Source: Prevotella sp. (GTDB lineage Bacteria; Bacteroidota; Bacteroidia; Bacteroidales; Muribaculaceae). From it: a DNA stretch of 64,000 nucleotides. Below are positions 59,728 through 64,000 of this stretch, piece by piece (positions within the stretch are counted from its first letter, which is position 1; every line of letters begins with the position of its first letter). A program made the position numbers and the translations under genes. Location: NCBI GenBank assembly GCA_023666665.1, contig JAMPBN010000001.1, forward strand, positions 428,605 through 492,604. Reading direction: 5' to 3'. The notes under the pieces were generated by a model. That model was not told the origin of the DNA and did not search any database. It saw only the letters and a program-made list of their open reading frames with translations.

Positions 59728-60354
59728 GGCTTCGGGTTCGGTGGAGGTTAGTATAGGGAGGTGCCAACCGAACTTTACGGCAAGCATTCTTATAGTAACA
59801 ATAACGAGGAGGCAGCCAATGGCGCAGATTTCCGACGATGCGCAACACAGAAGCAGCAGCCAGTAAACTATGCCGCCAAGAAGCGACGCCATAGCATAAA
59901 TGTCCTTGCGGAAAATCAGGGGCACTCGGTTGAGCAGTATGTCGCGAAGCACTCCACCAAATGCGCCGGTAAGCATACCCATAGTGATGCATACCCCCAT
60001 AGCGCAGTCGCGGTCAAGAGCCTTTTCGATTCCTATTACGGTAAACATTGCAAGACCTATCGCATCGAATATCAGCAGCATACGCTCACGGCGCACCAGC
60101 TTGTCGCGAAACACCACCACGAGAATCAACCCGAGCAGCGTAACCAGGAAATACGCAAGGAAGAAACGAAAATCCGCAACCCAAAATGCCGGCTGACACA
60201 GTATTGCATCGCGCAGAGTGCCGCCACCCAAGGCAGTGACCAGGCCTACGATATACGCGCCAAACCAGTCGAAGCGCTTGAGTGCCGCCAAGCGTATGCC
60301 CGAAATGGCACACGCCAGGGCGCCGATCATCTCTATTATAAAGCTGAAGAGCAT
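59722..60354 (-). CDS. TRIC-family cation channel (UPF0126)
   Basis: The 210-residue membrane protein has two repeats of three helices, each with the family motif: ALGGGTLRDAILC in the first and GAFGGVLRDILLNRVPLIF in the second. Bacterial members are homologous to trimeric intracellular cation channels and are thought to conduct cations. Its stop codon is derived from a heptamer repeat. It overlaps the end of rpiB by 19 bp. Confidence 0.9.
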   Translation of the reverse strand: MLFSFIIEMIGALACAISGIRLAALKRFDWFGAYIVGLVTALGGGTLRDAILCQPAFWVADFRFFLAYFLVTLLGLILVVVFRDKLVRRERMLLIFDAIGLAMFTVIGIEKALDRDCAMGVCITMGMLTGAFGGVLRDILLNRVPLIFRKDIYAMASLLGGIVYWLLLLCCASSEICAIGCLLVIVTIRMLAVKFGWHLPILTSTEPEAD

Positions 60355-60782
60355 GATATTTTCTCTACGCGGCGTTCGTGGCGACCGCCCTCAAAAGATG
60401 TGGCAAGAAAAGCCTCAACTACGCTCAATGCGGTTTCGGTTGAGATAAACCGTGCGCTGAGTACCAGGCAGTTGGCATCGTTGTGCTGACGTGCAAGCTC
60501 GGCAAGCTCCGGAGTCCAACAGATTGCGGCACGTACGCCCTGATGCTTGTTGAGGGTCATAGCTATGCCATTGCCCGAGCCGCAAATGCCTATGGCAGGC
60601 CATACCTCGCCCTTTTCCAAAGCGGTGGCACAGGGGTGGGCAAAGTCGGGATAGTCGCACGACTCCGCCGAGTGCGTACCGAAGTCAATGACTTCGTCAA
60701 CGTCGGCGCGCTTCATCAAAACCGGCTTCAGAAGCTCCTTGAGCTCATATCCGGCATGGTCAGAACAAATTCCTATTTTCAT
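60336..60782 (-). CDS. rpiB: ribose-5-phosphate isomerase B
   Basis: The 148-residue enzyme interconverts ribulose 5-phosphate and ribose 5-phosphate. It starts MKIGICSDHAGYELKELL and has the SDYPDFA-type loop (SCDYPDFAHP), the catalytic cysteine region GICGSGNGIAM, RAAICW, and HNDANCLVLSARF. Length is normal. It overlaps the end of the adenine methylase gene by 23 bp, placing the restriction-modification genes between it and rpe, the other pentose-phosphate gene. Confidence 0.95.
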   Translation of the reverse strand: MKIGICSDHAGYELKELLKPVLMKRADVDEVIDFGTHSAESCDYPDFAHPCATALEKGEVWPAIGICGSGNGIAMTLNKHQGVRAAICWTPELAELARQHNDANCLVLSARFISTETALSVVEAFLATSFEGGRHERRVEKISCSSAL

Positions 60783-61692
60783 AATTAAGATTTATGTCGT
60801 GATAATTCCGTATCAAAAGTTCGGAGATTTCTCCGCGTTTCGCGCCATTGGCGTTAATCTGGCGTTTCGCCGAAATTCGTTCTATATAAAAATCTTTATA
60901 AAGATTATCAAGAAAATCATTTTGGGGATTACGACCTTTGCCATCAGAATTGCTCAACATCGCTTTGCAACCTTTTTGGGTGAGTTCCACGAAAAAGTCG
61001 CGAAGTCTGATTTGTTCGTTGTCGTCAAATGGGGTTTTTACGTAAGAATTGAAGTTGGAAGTTGTATCTAAAGGTCGATAAGGCGGATCGAGATAAAAAA
61101 ACGTTTTGTCATTTGCCTTTTCGATAGTTTGTGAAAAATCTCCTTCCAACATTTCAACTCGTTGAAGAATCTCACTATCGGCCAATATCAGCTCCGCATT
61201 GCAAATGGTTGGGTTTGAATATCTTCCAAATGGCACGTTGAATGCTCCTTTGGAGTTTTCACGATATAAGCCGTTAAAGCACGTGCGGTTAAGAAATATA
61301 AAGAAAGCCGAACACTCGATTGAATTTAATGCTTTGGAGTTATATTTATTGCGTATGTCTAAGTAGAAAACCTTTTGTTGCTCATAGTCGCGTAGTGCAA
61401 AGTAATTCGCGGAAAGTTCTTCCAAAGCGTCAATCAATTCTCGCGGTGTGTTTCTTACTGTTTTGTAAAGAGTAATGAGAGACGGATTTATGTCATTGAT
61501 TATGGCCTCAGAGATATTGGAGTATTCTTGAAGCATAAAAAACAACATAGCACCGCCACCAACAAAAGGTTCTATATAGGTAACATTTTGAGTTTTAGTA
61601 AACTCTTTTGGCAAGAAACAATTCAGCGTGGGCAGCAATTGGGATTTGCCGCCGGCCCATTTAATCAGAGGTTTTGCCGAATGGTTTCTCAT
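60760..61692 (-). CDS. Dam/DpnM-type DNA adenine methyltransferase
   Basis: The 310-residue N6-adenine methylase has the D12-class start PLIKWAGGKSQLLP, the SAM motif YIEPFVGGGAMLF, the catalytic FYLDPPYRP and the FFVELTQKGCKAMLSNS region. It is the closest type to Dam and M.DpnII, so the target is GATC (inferred). It protects the host DNA from the endonuclease encoded two genes upstream. Base content is much more AT-rich than rpiB on one side. Confidence 0.9.
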   Translation of the reverse strand: MRNHSAKPLIKWAGGKSQLLPTLNCFLPKEFTKTQNVTYIEPFVGGGAMLFFMLQEYSNISEAIINDINPSLITLYKTVRNTPRELIDALEELSANYFALRDYEQQKVFYLDIRNKYNSKALNSIECSAFFIFLNRTCFNGLYRENSKGAFNVPFGRYSNPTICNAELILADSEILQRVEMLEGDFSQTIEKANDKTFFYLDPPYRPLDTTSNFNSYVKTPFDDNEQIRLRDFFVELTQKGCKAMLSNSDGKGRNPQNDFLDNLYKDFYIERISAKRQINANGAKRGEISELLIRNYHDINLNYENRNLF

Positions 61693-61712
61693 AAACTCTG
61701 CAAAGTTACGAA

Positions 61713-62591
61713 TTAAAATGGTAAATCTAAATCCGAGCCGTAAGAAATATCAGGTTCGCTGACGATTACATTGCTGTTCAATTTTCTTAAGTCTTGGATT
61801 TTAGTAATATAAAGCTGCCGCGTTGAGTCATTGTCCAACTCCTTACGTCGGTTGCGACTTATTTCTATGAATTCCTGTTCTTGCTCAATACCTAGAAACC
61901 TTCGACCCAAGAGATTTGCGGCAATTCCGGTAGTTGAAGACCCGGCAAAAGGATCTAAAATCCAGTCGCCCGGTTCTGTTGAAGCCAAAATAATTCTCGA
62001 CAACAAAGCAATAGGTTTCTGAGTGGGATGTTTACCGCATGATTTCTCCCACGAAGCAATGGCGGGCAATCGCCAAACATCAGTCATTTGGTGATTGTCG
62101 TTAATTGCTTTCATTAATGAATAATTAAACTTATGAGGTGTCTTGGCGCTTTTCCGAGCCCAAATAATAAACTCTGTAGAGTAGGTGAAGTATCGGCAAG
62201 AAATGTTTGGCGGGGGATTTGTCTTAGCCCAAGTTATTACGTTGAGTATTTTGTAACCCAACTCATTAAGTTGAGATGCCACGGAAAAGATGTTGTGGTG
62301 AGTACCTGAGATCCAAATTGAGCCATTGGCTTTCAGCTTATCTCGGCAGAGACTTAACCATTGTCGGTTAAAATCTTCAATATGTGAATAACTATCGCTT
62401 TTATCCCATAAACCCTTATCTACGCAAACAGCTTTACCAGCCTGGCAGCTGATTCCTCCATTCGATAAAAAATAGGGGGGATCGGCAAATATCATGTCAA
62501 ACTTGAAGTCAAAGTTGCTTAAAATTTTGAAGCAATCTCCGGCAACAAGAGTAAATGCACGGTCTGAAGACTTATAGTCAGGAATTATCAT
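61713..62591 (-). CDS. second adenine methyltransferase, DpnA-like
   Basis: The 292-residue protein is a beta-class N6-adenine methylase. The catalytic motif FADPPYFLSNGG comes first and the SAM motif ILDPFAGSSTTGIAANLLGRRFLGIE last. In the DpnII system a second methylase of this type (DpnA) also modifies single-stranded GATC. It overlaps the endonuclease gene by 4 bp and is 20 bp before the Dam-like gene. Confidence 0.88.
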   Translation of the reverse strand: MIIPDYKSSDRAFTLVAGDCFKILSNFDFKFDMIFADPPYFLSNGGISCQAGKAVCVDKGLWDKSDSYSHIEDFNRQWLSLCRDKLKANGSIWISGTHHNIFSVASQLNELGYKILNVITWAKTNPPPNISCRYFTYSTEFIIWARKSAKTPHKFNYSLMKAINDNHQMTDVWRLPAIASWEKSCGKHPTQKPIALLSRIILASTEPGDWILDPFAGSSTTGIAANLLGRRFLGIEQEQEFIEISRNRRKELDNDSTRQLYITKIQDLRKLNSNVIVSEPDISYGSDLDLPF

Positions 62592-63412
62592 TTCAGACGG
62601 TCAATGAATAGCTGAAGTGTTGACAAGTTATAAATGCCGGGAATGATTTCAAATGCCTCTTGCAATTTGTTGGCAGCTGATTTCCAACCAATGCCGTCGG
62701 TAATCCAAATAAATTCAAAACCGTTAATAGCATTAATCTTAGGTGCTAATTCAGAATATGCGCGAGCTACTTCGTTGAGTTTGGAACCACTGGCGGAATA
62801 GAAATTTGTTTCAATTAGGAATGTTTTTTCAGGAGTATACACTGCAAAGTCAAAGCGTTTATTGTCAACGCCTAAAGCAGCTTTTATCTGGGGGAATTCC
62901 GAGCAATAGACTTCTTGTTTAAACTTGATGTTATTTGAGCGTAGAACCCCAGCAACTATATTTTCCATTAAGTGGCCGCCACGGTTTTTTCGGGCGTTGG
63001 AGTCGAGACCGACTTCAACACCGAAGACGTAGTCAACGAGGTTTTTAATCTTACCGGATTTAAAAAGAGCAGAAAGTCCGGTTTCGTTTAGAAATTCAAT
63101 TACCTTGTCTGGAGAAGTGAACCAATCGTTTAACTTAGAGGTTTCTCCTTGATGGGTTAGCGCTTTTTTATTGTCGCCGGGTCGTACCGCTATAAGAATG
63201 CCTAAAACTGAGAATGTGGAAGGGTTTACATTCCAAAGAGTTTTAACTGCACTGTCAAGGTCTTCTTTATTGAGTAGAAAATTTAGCAGGTTTAATTTTA
63301 TGGCAATTGCATCAACATTGTTGCTGACTTTTTTGAAGTCAACGAAATCAGCAAGTGTGAAATTCGTCTCGCGTAGAGGACGTAGAAATTCCGGAAATTC
63401 GGTATTCATCAT
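62588..63412 (-). CDS. DpnII-family restriction endonuclease
   Basis: The 274-residue protein carries the DpnII/MboI pattern LVDYVFGVEVGLDSNARKNRGG, HLMENIVAGVL, and the PD-(D/E)xK-like strand RFDFAVYTPEKTFLIETNFY. It is expected to cut GATC. With the two methylases it forms a full three-gene system. It overlaps the end of rpe by 4 bp and the DpnA-like gene by 4 bp, so all are translated in one run from rpe. It is AT-rich compared with rpe. Confidence 0.9.
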   Translation of the reverse strand: MMNTEFPEFLRPLRETNFTLADFVDFKKVSNNVDAIAIKLNLLNFLLNKEDLDSAVKTLWNVNPSTFSVLGILIAVRPGDNKKALTHQGETSKLNDWFTSPDKVIEFLNETGLSALFKSGKIKNLVDYVFGVEVGLDSNARKNRGGHLMENIVAGVLRSNNIKFKQEVYCSEFPQIKAALGVDNKRFDFAVYTPEKTFLIETNFYSASGSKLNEVARAYSELAPKINAINGFEFIWITDGIGWKSAANKLQEAFEIIPGIYNLSTLQLFIDRLK

Positions 63413-64000
63413 AGTTGGGCGAGGGATGCGATGGTGGCGGAGGGGTTGGGGGAGTTGAAGACGTAGCTGCCTGCTACGAGGATGTCGGCGCCGGCGGCCA
63501 CGAGTCGGGCACCGGTTTCGAGGTTTACGCCGCCGTCGATTTCTATCAGCGCCTTGGAGCCGCTACGGGTTATCAGCTCGCGCAGACGGCGGGTCTTCTC
63601 TACGGTATGCTCAATAAACTTCTGCCCGCCGAAGCCGGGGTTTACGCTCATCAACAATACCATATCGAGGTCGCCGATAATATCTTCGAGCAGACATATG
63701 GGAGTAGCGGGATTGAGAGTCACGGCAGGCTTCATTCCGGCGGCACGGATGGCTTGAATGGTGCGGTGGAGGTGGGTACACGCTTCGAGGTGAACGTTCA
63801 TGTATTCCACGCCAGGTATCGCTGCAAGGCGGTCTACCCACTTGTCCGGCTCAACTATCATCAGATGAACGTCAAGGGGCTTGCGAGCACTCTTGGCCAC
63901 GGCCTCAATTATAGGAAAACCAAATGAGATGTTAGGAACGAAACGCCCGTCCATAACGTCAAGATGAAACAGCGCGGCGTCGGAGGCGTTGACCATTTCA
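63409..64000 (-). CDS. rpe: ribulose-phosphate 3-epimerase, N-terminus outside the window
   Basis: The visible ~196 residues include FHLDVMDGRFVPNISFGFPI (metal-binding His and Asp), DVHLMIVEPDKW, LMSVNPGFGGQKFIEHT and EIDGGVN then AGADILVAGSYVF (phosphate loop). The frame is open to the right edge; the ATG at 63996 is internal, because homologues have ~30 residues before the DGxFVPN motif. It epimerises ribulose and xylulose 5-phosphates and is the partner of rpiB in the pentose phosphate pathway. The restriction gene begins inside its stop codon. Confidence 0.93.
   Translation of the reverse strand, partial: EMVNASDAALFHLDVMDGRFVPNISFGFPIIEAVAKSARKPLDVHLMIVEPDKWVDRLAAIPGVEYMNVHLEACTHLHRTIQAIRAAGMKPAVTLNPATPICLLEDIIGDLDMVLLMSVNPGFGGQKFIEHTVEKTRRLRELITRSGSKALIEIDGGVNLETGARLVAAGADILVAGSYVFNSPNPSATIASLAQL

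Overview
The window is a chromosomal segment of a Bacteroidales bacterium. Evidence: TAnnTTTG / TTTG promoters, a SusC/SusD pair, a dcw cluster whose MurE carries the meso-DAP motif DNPR, an FtsI with one PASTA domain, a fused SpmAB, DUF3467 next to cysS, and a propionate-type CoA transferase. Most of the window is GC-rich. A gut lineage such as Muribaculaceae is plausible, but the family cannot be fixed from the sequence alone.

Layout. 1-1096: AT-richer left edge with the 3' end of an unidentified gene, two hairpin terminators and very small ORFs; it looks like the end of a mobile element. 1097-5527: CoA transferase plus a large PEP-synthase-like ATP-grasp protein. 5528-7601: palindromic repeats, a DUF4143 gene remnant and pckA. 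7738-22656: dcw cluster on the minus strand, transcribed rsmH-ftsL-ftsI-murE-mraY-murD-ftsW-murG-murC-ftsQ-ftsA-ftsZ. 22926-27799: two GH84 hexosaminidases in tandem. 27822-32705: DUF2723 membrane protein, polysaccharide deacetylase, queG. 32620-35413: SIMPL protein, dapA-ksgA, folB. 35590-41442: SusC, SusD and a tagged secreted protein. 41778-44896: a lone phage-type terminase convergent with a RecD-like helicase. 45061-47527: cysS, DUF3467, lipoprotein. 47716-48963: an orphan two-domain type I specificity subunit. 49045-49262: tRNA-Leu(UAA) and tRNA-Lys(CUU). 49408-51023: Fe-S membrane protein and thyA. 51050-55122: asd-rpoN-tadA-spmAB. 55159-58528: Omp28-like protein, tsaB, RhuM-like protein. 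58571-64000: ychF, a TRIC-family channel, rpiB, a complete DpnII-type GATC restriction-modification system, and rpe cut by the window edge.

The most unusual feature is a family of degenerate 7-bp and 8-bp tandem arrays (types GTTRGGY, NCCCACT, GGTTAAG; GAGTGGCR and its complement, NGTTTAAN) at about seventeen sites. They lie at gene junctions and also in frame inside conserved genes (queG twice, ksgA, rpoN three times, a GH84 gene). They supply the stop codons of murG, ftsL, a TRIC-family gene and an Omp28-like gene, and the start codon and first residues of murC.

Second themes are: -7 promoter elements only 5-10 bp from start codons, suggesting leaderless mRNAs; a solitary terminase with intact catalytic motifs; a lone shuffling-competent hsdS; a GATC restriction-modification system inside an rpe/rpiB gene string; and a short C-terminal DLQGR tag shared by three unrelated exported proteins.
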